DNA of 64,000 nucleotides from Streptomyces sp. WP-1 (GTDB lineage Bacteria; Actinomycetota; Actinomycetes; Streptomycetales; Streptomycetaceae), in the NCBI RefSeq assembly GCF_030450125.1, contig NZ_CP123923.1:1054001-1118000 (forward strand), in the 5' to 3' direction. Position numbers and translations under genes: made by a program. Below the pieces are notes generated by a model. The model was not told where the DNA came from. It made no database searches and worked only from the letters and a program-made list of their open reading frames with translations. This document shows positions 1 through 9,906 of the stretch, one piece after another; position 1 is the first letter of the stretch; each line of letters opens with the position of its first letter.

Positions 1-1741
<1,741 letters not shown>

Positions 1742-1742
1742 G

Positions 1743-2450
1743 TCAGCTCACCACTCCGGTCATGACGCCCACGGGCACGGCGATGAAGCCGGCCGTGAGC
1801 AGCAGCGCGAGAACGTTCGCGGCGGTCTTCAGGGCGCGGTCGCGGGCGCGGCTGCCGACGCCGAGGGTCTGCGCGGCGCTCCAGAAGCCGTGCCGGATGT
1901 GCAGGCCGAGCGCGAGCATCGCGACGATGTAGATCACGTCGCCGTACCAGGTGGAGAAGGTGTCCACGACGTTCTGGTAGGGGTGGCCGGGCTGGAAGCC
2001 GCCGGAGTGCACGGTGCCGGTGGTCAGGTCCAGGATGTGCCAGACGATGAACAGGCCGAGGATGATCCCGCCCCAGCGCATGGTGCGCGTGGCGTAGCTC
2101 GCCCGGGGCCTCGTGTGGACGTACTTGCTGGGCCGTGCCCTGATGTCGCGGCGGCTGAGCTGGTACGCGGACGTGGCGTGGGCGACCACGGCGACGACGA
2201 GGACGGCCCGGATGATCCAGAGCGTCCACTCGTAGTGCATGAAGGGTTCGCCGACGGTGCGCAGCCAGTGGGCGTAGTGGTTGAACTCGTCCGCCCCGAA
2301 GTAGATCTTCAGGTTTCCGATCATGTGCACCACCAGGTAGAGCAGCATGACCAGACCGCTGACGGCCATCACCGTCTTCTTGCCGACGGAGGAGTCCCAC
2401 ATCGTGCGCGCCATGGACGGCCGTCGGTCCGTCCGCGTTGCCAGAGCCAT
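1743..2450 (-). CDS. sdhC: succinate dehydrogenase cytochrome b subunit
   Basis: This 235-residue membrane anchor carries haem and passes electrons from SdhA/SdhB to menaquinone. About five hydrophobic helices are visible, starting with [19 protein letters not shown]. His residues in the helices (VVHMIG, HATSAY, VWHILD) are suitable haem ligands. I placed the start at ATG 2450 ([12 protein letters not shown]); the in-frame ATG at 2414 ([13 protein letters not shown]) is a good alternative because family homology begins there. It is the first gene of the sdhCA(B) operon. An 84-bp divergent gap with a LysR box separates it from the LysR gene to its right. Confidence 0.9.
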   Translation of the reverse strand: MALATRTDRRPSMARTMWDSSVGKKTVMAVSGLVMLLYLVVHMIGNLKIYFGADEFNHYAHWLRTVGEPFMHYEWTLWIIRAVLVVAVVAHATSAYQLSRRDIRARPSKYVHTRPRASYATRTMRWGGIILGLFIVWHILDLTTGTVHSGGFQPGHPYQNVVDTFSTWYGDVIYIVAMLALGLHIRHGFWSAAQTLGVGSRARDRALKTAANVLALLLTAGFIAVPVGVMTGVVS

Positions 2451-2510
2451 GGAACAGCACGCTAGGGCCGAAGGTCCCGATCGGTCCAAGACATGGTACG
2501 GCTCGTTTCC

Positions 2511-2525
2511 ATAGACTGGGGCTAT
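2511..2525. promoter_or_regulatory. LysR-type box between sdhC and the lysR gene
   Basis: The sequence reads ATAG-ACTGGGG-CTAT, a perfect 4-bp inverted repeat with the T-N11-A architecture of LysR recognition sites. It lies 9 bases before the ATG of the divergent LysR gene and about 60 bp upstream of the sdhC start. It could serve autoregulation, sdh control or both. Binding is inferred only from the motif and its position. Confidence 0.5.
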
Positions 2526-2534
2526 CGTTGCTGT

Positions 2535-3419
2535 ATGCAGCTTCAGCAGCTCCAGTATTTCGTGGCCGTCGCCGAGACCCGGCACTTCACCCGTGCCGCC
2601 GAGCTGGTGCATGTGGCCCAGCCGTCGCTGTCGCAGCAGATCAAGGCGCTGGAGCGGGAGCTGGGCGCGGATCTGTTCCGGCGCGCGCGGGGCAACATCA
2701 CGCTCACCGACGCGGGCGAGGCGCTGCTGCCGCTGGCCCGGCGGATCCTCGCCGACGCGGACACCGCCCGGCTGGAGGTGCAGGAGCTGGTGCAGCTACG
2801 GCGCGGCCGGGTGCGGCTCGGTGCCACGCCGAGCCTGTGCACGGGCCTGCTGCCGGATGTGCTGCGCGCCTTCCACGACCGCTATCCGGGCATCCGGCTC
2901 ATGATCGAGGAGGGCGGCTCCCACGACCTGGTGCGGGAGCTGGCCCGGGGCGCGCTGGACCTCGCGCTGATCGTGCTGCCGCTGCCGACGCCGTCGCCCG
3001 CGCTGACCACGCGGGAGGTGCTGCGCGAGGACCTGGTCGTCGTCTCCTCCCCGGAGGCGCCGGCGCCCGGCCGGGGCGGGCGGGTCGTGCGCATCGCCGA
3101 CCTGGAGCGTGAGCGCCTGGTGATGTTCCGGCACGGGTACGACCTGCGGGAGCTGACCGTCGCGGCGTGTCGCTCCGCCGGGTTCGAGCCGGAGTTCGCT
3201 GTGGAGGGGGGTGAGATGGACGCGGTGCTGGGGTTCGTGCGGGCGGGGCTGGGGGTGGCGGTCGTACCCCGGATGGTCGCGACCCGGGCGGGGCTGGGGC
3301 TGCGGGTCACTCCGCTCGCTCGGCCGGGACTGGATCGGGTGATCGCGTTGGCGCACCGCAGTGATGTGGATCCGCCGAGGGCCGCGCGGGAGCTTCAGCG
3401 GATGTTGCTGGAGCGGTGA
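2535..3419 (+). CDS. LysR-family transcriptional regulator, divergent from sdh
   Basis: This 294-residue LTTR has an N-terminal winged helix-turn-helix (MQLQQLQYFVAVAETRHFT, then VAQPSLSQQIKALERELGADLF). The effector-binding domain covers roughly residues 90-290. Divergent placement beside sdhC, with a T-N11-A palindrome in the gap, suggests that it senses a metabolite tied to the TCA cycle or respiration and controls sdh or itself. I chose ATG 2535 because the HTH starts immediately there; an upstream in-frame ATG at 2493 would run through the operator. The ligand cannot be predicted. Confidence 0.88.
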   Translation: MQLQQLQYFVAVAETRHFTRAAELVHVAQPSLSQQIKALERELGADLFRRARGNITLTDAGEALLPLARRILADADTARLEVQELVQLRRGRVRLGATPSLCTGLLPDVLRAFHDRYPGIRLMIEEGGSHDLVRELARGALDLALIVLPLPTPSPALTTREVLREDLVVVSSPEAPAPGRGGRVVRIADLERERLVMFRHGYDLRELTVAACRSAGFEPEFAVEGGEMDAVLGFVRAGLGVAVVPRMVATRAGLGLRVTPLARPGLDRVIALAHRSDVDPPRAARELQRMLLER

Positions 3420-3428
3420 CGGATCATT

Positions 3429-3562
3429 TGCGCGGGGTGCGTCCGCCCCGGTAGCGCCGTCGCGGAGTGCGGGTGCGCTGTGGCTTGCCGCGCCCACGCG
3501 GCGGAGCCGCATATCGATACAGCCCCGCGCCCCTGGTGGGGGGCTGCGCCCCCACACCCCCG
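3429..3562. repeat. Streptomyces-type GC-rich intergenic repeat / bidirectional terminator
   Basis: The gap between the converging LysR gene and the GGDEF-EAL gene holds stacked inverted repeats. One is a hairpin around ACGCGGCGGAGCCGC, next to the conserved string GCATATCGATACAGCC. The other is CCCCTGGTGGGGGGCTGCGC, which folds into GGGG/CCCC stems. I recognise this wording (CGGAGCCGCATATCGATACA) from the short intergenic repeats scattered between convergent Streptomyces genes. It probably ends transcription in both directions. Recognition is from memory, not from a search. Confidence 0.55.
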
Positions 3563-3565
3563 CGA

Positions 3566-5707
3566 TCATCCCTTCGCGTCCGCCAGTGCCAGATCGTGCA
3601 GCCGCTCCGGTGGACCCGGGCGCGCGTAGTACCAGCCCTGGGCCGTGTCGCAGCCCAGGACGCGGAGTTGTTCGGCCTGGGCGCCGGTTTCCACGCCCTC
3701 GACGGTGACGGCGAGGTCGAGGCTGTGGGCGAGGGTGACGATGCCCTCGACGATCTTCAGGTCGACGGGGTCGGCCGGGAACTGCTGCATGCCCTGGGTG
3801 AAGGAGCGGTCCAGTTTGAGGACGCTCACCGGGAGGCGGCGCAGGTTGGCCAGGTTCGAGTAGCCGGTGCCGAAGTCGTCCAGGGCGATGTCCACGCCCA
3901 TCTCGGCGAGTCTGCGCAGGGGTTTGAGCAGATCGTCGTCGGCGCCGATGAGCGCGGACTCGGTGACCTCCAGGCACAGGGCGTCGGGGGTGACGCCCGC
4001 GCGTTCCAGGATGTCCACCGTGTCCTGGACCAGGCCGGGGTGGCTGAGCTGGCACGGGGACAGGTTGACGTTGATCCGCAGCGGCCCGGCGTCCTGGCCG
4101 CCGTGCCGCTCCCGCCAGGCACGGGCCTGCCGGATCGACTCCTCCAACACCCAGCGGCCGAGCGGGACGATCAGTCCGGTGTGCTCGGCGAGCGGGATGA
4201 AGCGGTCGGGGCCGAGCACTCCGTGCTGCGGGTGCAGCCAGCGCACCAGCGCCTCCGCGCCGCGCACGCTGCCGTCGCCGAGGTGCACCAGCGGCTGGTA
4301 CTCGATGAAGAACTCGCCGCGCTCCAGGGCGGTGGGCAGGGCCGTGGTCAGGCCGTGCCGGGTGATGGCGCGGGCGTCCGCCTCCGGGTCGGCCAGCTCG
4401 GAGCGGTTGCCGCCCGCCGACTTGGCCCGGTACATGGTGATGTCCGCGCTGCGCAGCACCTCGGCGGCCGTACGCTCGCCCGCCGGGCCCTCCACGATGC
4501 CGAGGCTGCCGCGCACCAGCAGGTCCCGGCCGTCGATGCTGATCGGGGTGACCAGCGCGTTCATGATCCGCTCGGCCAGCTCGTCCACGGTGCGGTCGGT
4601 GCCGGGTCCGGTGGTCAGCGCCACGAACTCGTCGCCGCCGAGCCGGGCGACCATCTCGCCGGGCGCGGTCGCACAGGACTGGAGGCGGTCGGCGACCTCC
4701 ACCAGGAGCCGGTCGCCCGCCGCGTGGCCGAGGCTGTCGTTGATCGTCTTGAAGCCGTCCAGGTCGAGATAGCACAGCCCGAAGCGCTGGCCGTCCCCGG
4801 CGGCGAGGACCTTCTCCAGCCGCTCGAAGAACAGCGTGCGGTTGGGCAGTCCGGTGAGCGCGTCGTGCGTCGCCTCGTACCGCAGCCGCAGGTTGAGCAG
4901 CCGGCGCTCGGTGGTGTCCTCCATGAGCGCGAGCTGGTACTGCGGCCGGCCGTCGGCGTCGCGCAGCAGAGAGACCGTCAGATTGGTCCAGAGCACCGTG
5001 CCGTCGGGCCGGTTGAAGGCCTTCTCCAGGTGGTAGTGCTCGCGGTCGCCGCGGACCAGTTCGTCGTAGAGGCGCCAGGTCTGCGGGGCGTCGTCGGGGT
5101 GGGTCCAGTCCTGCACCCGGCGGCCGCGCAGCGACTGCCGGGGCTGGCCGAACATGCGCAGCAGCGCCTCGTTGACCTGGAGGATGTGGCCGTCGAGATC
5201 GGCGATGCCGATCCCTATGGCGGCGCCCTCGAAGACCGCGCGGAAGCGGGCCTCGCTCGCGTGCAGCGCCTGCGCCACCACGCCCTGGGCCCGCAACGCG
5301 GCCTGGGCGATGGCCTCTTGCTCGGTGAGGGTGCGCCGGCGCAGCGCGTGCGCGTAGCCCGCGGCCATGGCGTGCTGCAACCGCGAGGAACGCATGCGCA
5401 GTTCGTCCTGCGGGCCGCCCCCGCCGCAGTAGAGCACCAGGTAGGCGTCCACGCAGTCCAGGGTGCGCGAGAGCGTCTCGGGGTCGGTGCAGTGCGCCTC
5501 GACCAGGGCGGCGCCGACCGCCTTCGCGGCGTCCGCGTCGAAGCTGCGGGCTCGCAGCAGCTCGCTCAACCGGCGCGCGAGCGGCAGGAGTTGTTCCTCG
5601 AACTCGGCGCGGGTGAGCGACGTCGAGGCCACCGGGTACAGCGCCCGGCTCCAGATCGTCGTCAGCCGGCGCAGTCTGTCCTCCGGTCCGTCCGGTTCCG
5701 CGCTCAC
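3566..5707 (-). CDS. rmdA: PAS-GGDEF-EAL cyclic-di-GMP turnover protein (RmdA-like)
   Basis: The 713-residue protein has an N-terminal alpha-helical region (1-145), a PAS domain (about 151-270), a GGDEF diguanylate cyclase domain (GGDEF at 357-361, preceded by YLDLDGFKTINDSLGH) and an EAL phosphodiesterase domain. The EAL motif is in EALVRW at 485-490, with EVTES, DDFGTGYSN and EGVET intact downstream. Both catalytic signatures are present, so synthesis and hydrolysis are both possible. No membrane segment is visible, so it should be cytosolic. The GTG start at 5707 overlaps the TGA of the methyltransferase gene by 4 bases (GTGA), indicating translational coupling. Domain order and the sdh neighbourhood match Streptomyces RmdA, which affects developmental timing; the symbol rests on that resemblance. 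Confidence 0.82.
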   Translation of the reverse strand: MSAEPDGPEDRLRRLTTIWSRALYPVASTSLTRAEFEEQLLPLARRLSELLRARSFDADAAKAVGAALVEAHCTDPETLSRTLDCVDAYLVLYCGGGGPQDELRMRSSRLQHAMAAGYAHALRRRTLTEQEAIAQAALRAQGVVAQALHASEARFRAVFEGAAIGIGIADLDGHILQVNEALLRMFGQPRQSLRGRRVQDWTHPDDAPQTWRLYDELVRGDREHYHLEKAFNRPDGTVLWTNLTVSLLRDADGRPQYQLALMEDTTERRLLNLRLRYEATHDALTGLPNRTLFFERLEKVLAAGDGQRFGLCYLDLDGFKTINDSLGHAAGDRLLVEVADRLQSCATAPGEMVARLGGDEFVALTTGPGTDRTVDELAERIMNALVTPISIDGRDLLVRGSLGIVEGPAGERTAAEVLRSADITMYRAKSAGGNRSELADPEADARAITRHGLTTALPTALERGEFFIEYQPLVHLGDGSVRGAEALVRWLHPQHGVLGPDRFIPLAEHTGLIVPLGRWVLEESIRQARAWRERHGGQDAGPLRINVNLSPCQLSHPGLVQDTVDILERAGVTPDALCLEVTESALIGADDDLLKPLRRLAEMGVDIALDDFGTGYSNLANLRRLPVSVLKLDRSFTQGMQQFPADPVDLKIVEGIVTLAHSLDLAVTVEGVETGAQAEQLRVLGCDTAQGWYYARPGPPERLHDLALADAKG

Positions 5708-6516
5708 GCCGTACGCCCCACGCCGGCGTATCCGGCGAAGGCGAACGGATCCTCGTCCTGCGGCGCGGATTCCGGGCGCCAGAGCGGCATCGGCACCAGT
5801 CCGGGTTCCACCATGTCGTACCCCTCGAAGAACCGCGCGACCTCGTCGCGCGAGCGCATGATCAGCGGGTTGCGAATGTCCTTGTATACGTCCACCGCGC
5901 CCTCGGCCCGCTCCGCGGACACGGGGATTCCCTCGTACGAGGCATGGGTGAGGATCAGCATGCTGCCGGGCGCGAGCGCGTCGCGCAGCTCGGCCACCGC
6001 ACTGTAGGGGTCGTCCGCGTCTTCCACGAAGTGCAGTATGGCAACGAGGAGGAGGGCGACTGGCTGGTTCAGGTCGATCAGCCGCCGCACTTCGGGGCTG
6101 TCGAGGATCTCCCGCGGCTTGCGCAGGTCCGCCGCGGCCACGCCCGCGGTGTCGTTGCCCGCGAGCACGGCCTCGCTGTGCGCGACGGCGACCGGGTCGT
6201 GGTCGACGTAGACGACACGCGCGCCGGGGACGGCGCTCTGGGCTATCTCGTGGACGTTGCCGTACGTCGGGATGCCGGAGCCGATGTCGAGGAACTGGGT
6301 GATGCCCTCCCGGCCGGCGAAGCGCACGGCCCGGCGCAGGAAAGCCCGGTTGGCCTGCATCGTCTTGGGCAGCCCCGGCATGAAGTCCATGGCCTTGCGG
6401 GCGGCCTCCCGGTCGACCTCGAAGTTGTGTGAACCGCCCAGGTAGTAGTCGTACATGCGCGAGACGCTCGGCACCGAGATGTCGATGCTGCGTGGGGCCC
6501 AGGCGGGACGCTCCAT
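5704..6516 (-). CDS. SAM-dependent methyltransferase, DUF574 family
   Basis: This 270-residue protein belongs to the S-adenosyl methyltransferase family (Pfam DUF574) that is greatly expanded in Streptomyces. Signatures are SRMYDYYLGGSHNFEVDRE near the N-terminus, QFLDIGSGIPT (SAM-binding motif I) and VVYVDHDPVAV (the acidic residue of motif II). An ATG at 6516 follows a GGAGAG ribosome site with good spacing. Its stop overlaps the GTG of the GGDEF-EAL gene by 4 bases, so the two are co-translated. The substrate is unknown for almost all members of this family. Confidence 0.88.
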   Translation of the reverse strand: MERPAWAPRSIDISVPSVSRMYDYYLGGSHNFEVDREAARKAMDFMPGLPKTMQANRAFLRRAVRFAGREGITQFLDIGSGIPTYGNVHEIAQSAVPGARVVYVDHDPVAVAHSEAVLAGNDTAGVAAADLRKPREILDSPEVRRLIDLNQPVALLLVAILHFVEDADDPYSAVAELRDALAPGSMLILTHASYEGIPVSAERAEGAVDVYKDIRNPLIMRSRDEVARFFEGYDMVEPGLVPMPLWRPESAPQDEDPFAFAGYAGVGRTA

Positions 6517-6931
6517 TATCTCTCCAAGGCGGGGACGTGGACGTAGGCGATCCGGTGTTCGAGCTGAGGCTACTGATCGCCCGCCAAAGGAGCGACCCGA
6601 ACCGGAAATTGACCATCCGTTCCCGGTCACTGCCTGCGGGAAGTGCCCGGCCGACCCCGCTCGGTGACCTTCCGGGGCCCGGGACCGCGTCGACCCCGGT
6701 CCGCCGCAGACCATCGGTACGGGTGACACCTCGCGGGGCCCCTCGTTTGACGGCCCGGAGCCGTCGTCGCGAGGCGGCGGAGGTCGAACTGAGGTGCCTT
6801 TTCGGCCATGTCGGACTCATCCGATCGTCAAACCACTGATCGGCTTTATCCCTCCTTCGGATCAATACCGCCGCAGTCCGGGTTACGGCCGCCCCCGCAC
6901 GCCCCATGATCTTCGGGTGCATGGACTCCAC
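6517..6931. other. 415-bp divergent intergenic region
   Basis: I see no convincing gene here. It separates the leftward methyltransferase-rmdA pair from the rightward lipoprotein gene and must carry both promoters. The segment at 6800-6870 is relatively AT-rich for this genome. No clear inverted repeat or riboswitch fold was found by eye. Confidence 0.5.
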
Positions 6932-7705
6932 GTGACCCGACGCGCGCCCGCCCCAAGGGCGTTGGCGCTGCTGGCGCTGGCCTGCGCGCTGGCGGGCTGC
7001 CCGGCCGGCCATGCGTCGGCCGACGCCTGCGCCTACGCCTCCACGGGGCCGGACGGCACGGTGGCGGTGGCCTCGGCCGGCGATGTCCCGGTCGCGGTCT
7101 CGGGGGGCGGCTCCCCGGCCTTCGCGGGCGGTGCCTCGGCCTTCGCGGGCGGTGCCTCGGCCTTCGCGGGCGACGGTCCGGCCGCCGCCGGGGGGACTTC
7201 GGTCTCGGCGGGCGGTGCCTCGGTCTCCGCCGGGGGCGCCTCGGTGACCTTCTCGGGCGGCCGACACCACTGGCCGGCTCCCCCGCACCACCACCGGCCG
7301 CCGCACCGGCACTGCCCACCGCCGCCGCCCCCGCCGACGTGCCCGCCCACGCCGACCCCGACCCCGACCCCGACTCCCACACCCACCCCGACTCCTACCC
7401 CGACCCCGATCCCGCCGCCCGAGCCGAAGCCGACGCCCAGGCCGCGGCCCACGCCGAAGCCCGCGCCGCCCGTCCGGGCGCCCCGGCCGACGCCCACCCC
7501 CGCTCCCCCGCCCGCCCCGAAGCCCGTACCGGCCGCCCCGAAGCCCAGGCCCGCGCCGCGGCCCTCGGTGGCGCCGGTGAGCTTCCCGGCGTACCACCCG
7601 CATCCGGCCGGCCGGCCCGCCCCGGGCCACACCGCACCCGTCACCTACGTCCTGCTCATCGCCGTACCCGCGATCGTCGCCGTCGTGGCCCTGCGCCCGC
7701 GCTGA
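6932..7705 (+). CDS. proline-rich exported (lipo)protein with C-terminal membrane segment
   Basis: About 257 residues. A basic N-terminus and hydrophobic stretch end in LACALAGC, a good lipobox, so the Cys may be lipidated after export. Next comes an Ala/Gly/Ser-rich region with repeated FAGGASA and SAGGASV units, a His/Pro/Cys-rich stretch, a run of Pro-Thr dipeptides and a long Pro/Lys/Arg-rich rod. The end is a hydrophobic helix (VLLIAVPAIVAVVALRPR) with a basic tail. Composition suits a wall-spanning stalk. The start is uncertain: GTG 6932 is used and GTG 6917 is also in frame. No catalytic domain is recognised. It lies 32 bp before the DUF4239 gene, probably in an operon. Confidence 0.65.
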   Translation: MTRRAPAPRALALLALACALAGCPAGHASADACAYASTGPDGTVAVASAGDVPVAVSGGGSPAFAGGASAFAGGASAFAGDGPAAAGGTSVSAGGASVSAGGASVTFSGGRHHWPAPPHHHRPPHRHCPPPPPPPTCPPTPTPTPTPTPTPTPTPTPTPIPPPEPKPTPRPRPTPKPAPPVRAPRPTPTPAPPPAPKPVPAAPKPRPAPRPSVAPVSFPAYHPHPAGRPAPGHTAPVTYVLLIAVPAIVAVVALRPR

Positions 7706-7737
7706 CCCGTCGGGCAGCTCATCTCTGGAGGTTTCCG

Positions 7738-8502
7738 TTGTCGGATTGGCTTGTTCTCGTCCTCGGGATGCTGAGCGCCTGTGTCGTGGTGGTCCTCGTG
7801 ACCTTCGTACGGCACCGGCGGGCACCCGAGGACGAGGACCCCAATGAGACCCCGGACGTCATCGAGTACATGACGATGTGGATCGGCGTTGTGTACGCGA
7901 TCGTCCTGGGTCTGGCCATCGCGGGCGTGTGGGAGGCGCGCGACTCCGCCCAGAACTACGTGCAGTCCGAGGCACAGGCGCTGCACGAGATCTCGGAGCG
8001 GGTGCGGGTGTACCCGCCGGCGACCCGGGACCTCATCCGGGCCGATGTCAACTCCTATGTCAGCTACGTCGTGCACTCCGAGTGGCCCACGATGGCCCAC
8101 CAGGAGCGCATCACCGACCATGGCACCGCGCTGCTCCAGAAGGTCCGTCAGGACGTCACCGACTACCAGCCGAAGAACGACTTCGAGGCACAGGCGTACC
8201 AGCCGCTGCTGGATCAGATGGCCGCCGCGGACCAGGCCCGCAACGCGCGGGGCGATTCGACGGGCGCCACCATGCCCTCGGTGGTGTGGTGGGGGCTGCT
8301 CACCGGGGCGGTGGTCACCGTCGGCATGGTGTTCGCGCTCCAGATCCGGCGCACCAGGAGGGAGTTGATCCTGGCCGGGCTGTTCTCCGCGACCATCGCC
8401 TTCATGCTGTTCCTGATCTGGGACCTGGACGCCCCCTACAGCCGGGGGATCGCGGTGACCGCCGAACCGTTCCTCAATCTGTTCCCGGGCATCACGAGCT
8501 GA
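7738..8502 (+). CDS. DUF4239 (bestrophin-like) membrane protein
   Basis: 254 residues. A TTG start at 7738 follows a clear GGAGG at correct spacing. There are two N-terminal transmembrane helices (LVLVLGMLSACVVVVLVTFV and WIGVVYAIVLGLAIAGVW), a central soluble helical region of about 120 residues, and two C-terminal helices. This layout is that of the DUF4239/bestrophin-like family, whose role is not settled; an ion channel has been suggested from distant similarity. A strong hairpin terminator follows at 8531. Confidence 0.75.
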   Translation: MSDWLVLVLGMLSACVVVVLVTFVRHRRAPEDEDPNETPDVIEYMTMWIGVVYAIVLGLAIAGVWEARDSAQNYVQSEAQALHEISERVRVYPPATRDLIRADVNSYVSYVVHSEWPTMAHQERITDHGTALLQKVRQDVTDYQPKNDFEAQAYQPLLDQMAAADQARNARGDSTGATMPSVVWWGLLTGAVVTVGMVFALQIRRTRRELILAGLFSATIAFMLFLIWDLDAPYSRGIAVTAEPFLNLFPGITS

Positions 8503-8530
8503 ACGGACCGGACAGCCCGACGACCTGAGT

Positions 8531-8570
8531 CCCGGACCGGCGGCCCGCGCACAGTGGCCGCCGGTCCGGG
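8531..8570 (+). terminator. Rho-independent-type terminator after the DUF4239 gene
   Basis: A perfect 15-bp stem (CCCGGACCGGCGGCC / GGCCGCCGGTCCGGG) with a 10-base loop is followed by CGTTTCT. It lies 28 bp past the DUF4239 stop and before the end of the converging Gly-rich gene. Confidence 0.75.
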
Positions 8571-8643
8571 CGTTTCTCGGGGATCGCCCCTCAGGGTCTC
8601 CCCCGCGGGGATCTCCCTTCGGGGTGCTCCCCCACGGATTCCC

Positions 8644-9618
8644 TCAGGCCCGCCGCTCGCCCCTGCGGCGCAGCCAGTACGCCCCGCCGCCGATCAGGGC
8701 CACGCCGACCAGACCGCCGCCGATGGCCATGTCCGCGGTCGTCGCGCCGCTGGTCCTGCTGCCGCCGAGGCCGCCGTTGACCCCGCCGATCACCGTGAAG
8801 GCCCGGGGCCGGGTGATGGTGCGGCCGTCGCAGCGCACGGAGATGTCGTACCGGCCCGCGCGGGCGTTGCGGTTGACGTAGACGACCCCGCGCGAGGTGT
8901 CGTCCCTCAACGGTGTCAGCGGGGCGGTGCGGAAGGCGCGGGAGGCCATCTCGCCGCCGCGCCGGCAGCCCTGCACCGTGACCGTCAGCCGGCCCCCGGC
9001 CGCGACCACGCCCGGCGAGACGACGATGTCGCGCAGCCCGTTGTCGCCCCCGGACCCGTGGCCGAAGTCACCGCCGAGGCCGCCCTCGCCGGGACCGAAA
9101 CCGTCGCCCCGGCCGAAGTCGTCGCCCCGGCCGTTGCTGCTGATACGGCCGTTGCCGCTGATGGTGCCGTTGAAGTGGCCCTCGAAACGGCCGTTCCCGT
9201 TGAAGCCGCCGTTCCCGTCGAAATTCCCGTTCCTGTTTCCGTTTCCGTTCCCGTTCCCGAAATTGCCGTTCCCGTTGCCGAAGTTGCCGCCTCCGTTCCC
9301 GTTTCCGTTGCCATTGCCGAAATTGCCGCCCCCGCCGCCACCGCCGCCTCCGCCACCGTTGCCCCCGCCGCCGAAGTTGCCGCCTCCGCCACCTCCGCCA
9401 CCGCTACCGAAGTTCCCGCCCCCGCCACCGATTCCGATGGTGCCGTTCCCGAAGTTGCCGACACCGGTTCCGGGACCGACGATGGTCCCCGAGCCGGTGC
9501 CCGTGCCTCCCGTGGTGCCGCCCCCGTTGCCCATGCCGTCCGCGACGGCCACGGGGGCGGCGAGCCCGAGCACGGCCACCGCGGTGCACGCGGCCGCCAG
9601 GGCGCGTTGGTTTCGCAT
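8644..9618 (-). CDS. Gly/Asn-rich exported protein with C-terminal cell-surface anchor
   Basis: 324 residues. A signal peptide (RALAAACTAVAVLGLAAPVAVA) is followed by about 170 residues of Gly/Asn/Phe repeats (NGNGNFGNG-type and GGGGNFG-type) and a folded module of about 90 residues beginning IVVSPGVVAAGGRLTVTVQG, which has two Cys residues (VQGC, SVRC). The C-terminus is a hydrophobic helix plus RRRGERRA. Signal peptide, repeats, helix and basic tail make the tripartite layout of a sortase substrate, but no LPxTG or LAxTG motif precedes the helix. The ATG at 9618 follows GGAGG. The neighbouring divergent gene is a sortase, so the two may work together. Confidence 0.75.
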   Translation of the reverse strand: MRNQRALAAACTAVAVLGLAAPVAVADGMGNGGGTTGGTGTGSGTIVGPGTGVGNFGNGTIGIGGGGGNFGSGGGGGGGGNFGGGGNGGGGGGGGGGGNFGNGNGNGNGGGNFGNGNGNFGNGNGNGNRNGNFDGNGGFNGNGRFEGHFNGTISGNGRISSNGRGDDFGRGDGFGPGEGGLGGDFGHGSGGDNGLRDIVVSPGVVAAGGRLTVTVQGCRRGGEMASRAFRTAPLTPLRDDTSRGVVYVNRNARAGRYDISVRCDGRTITRPRAFTVIGGVNGGLGGSRTSGATTADMAIGGGLVGVALIGGGAYWLRRRGERRA

Positions 9619-9906
9619 GTGATCCTCCGCGGAAGGCACCCCGGGGCCCGTCCCCGGTCGATCGGCGAGAAAGCACCTCCCAGCAAAACCCTCGGGCGCG
9701 CGGAACACGCCCGCATGTCGAGAATGGTCCGTCCTGGTGATCCGACACACCGCACGACAACCTGACAATCGGATATAGCCGCAGGTCACGGACCGTCAGA
9801 AAATTCCTGGGAACGGCAACTCGGATGGCGCACCACAAGGGTGACGGGCCACCCGTTCGCCACTCGGCCCGTCGCCGGGTGTCCGCGCGGGACTTAGCTT
9901 TTTCCC
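9619..9906. other. 288-bp divergent promoter region, Gly-rich protein / sortase
   Basis: No gene is seen. The AT-richest part, around 9760-9810 (ACAATCGGATATAG and AGAAAATTCC), is the likeliest place for the divergent promoters. No operator palindrome stood out. Confidence 0.4.

Noticed and set aside
3467..6007. Long plus-strand open frame opposite the GGDEF-EAL gene
   Set aside because: Antisense by-product of GC bias; the minus strand has complete GGDEF and EAL domains, and the plus-strand translation matches no fold.
7339..7420. CCGACC tandem repeats as a CRISPR-like or binding array
   Set aside because: They encode a Pro-Thr run inside the proline-rich lipoprotein and have no spacers.
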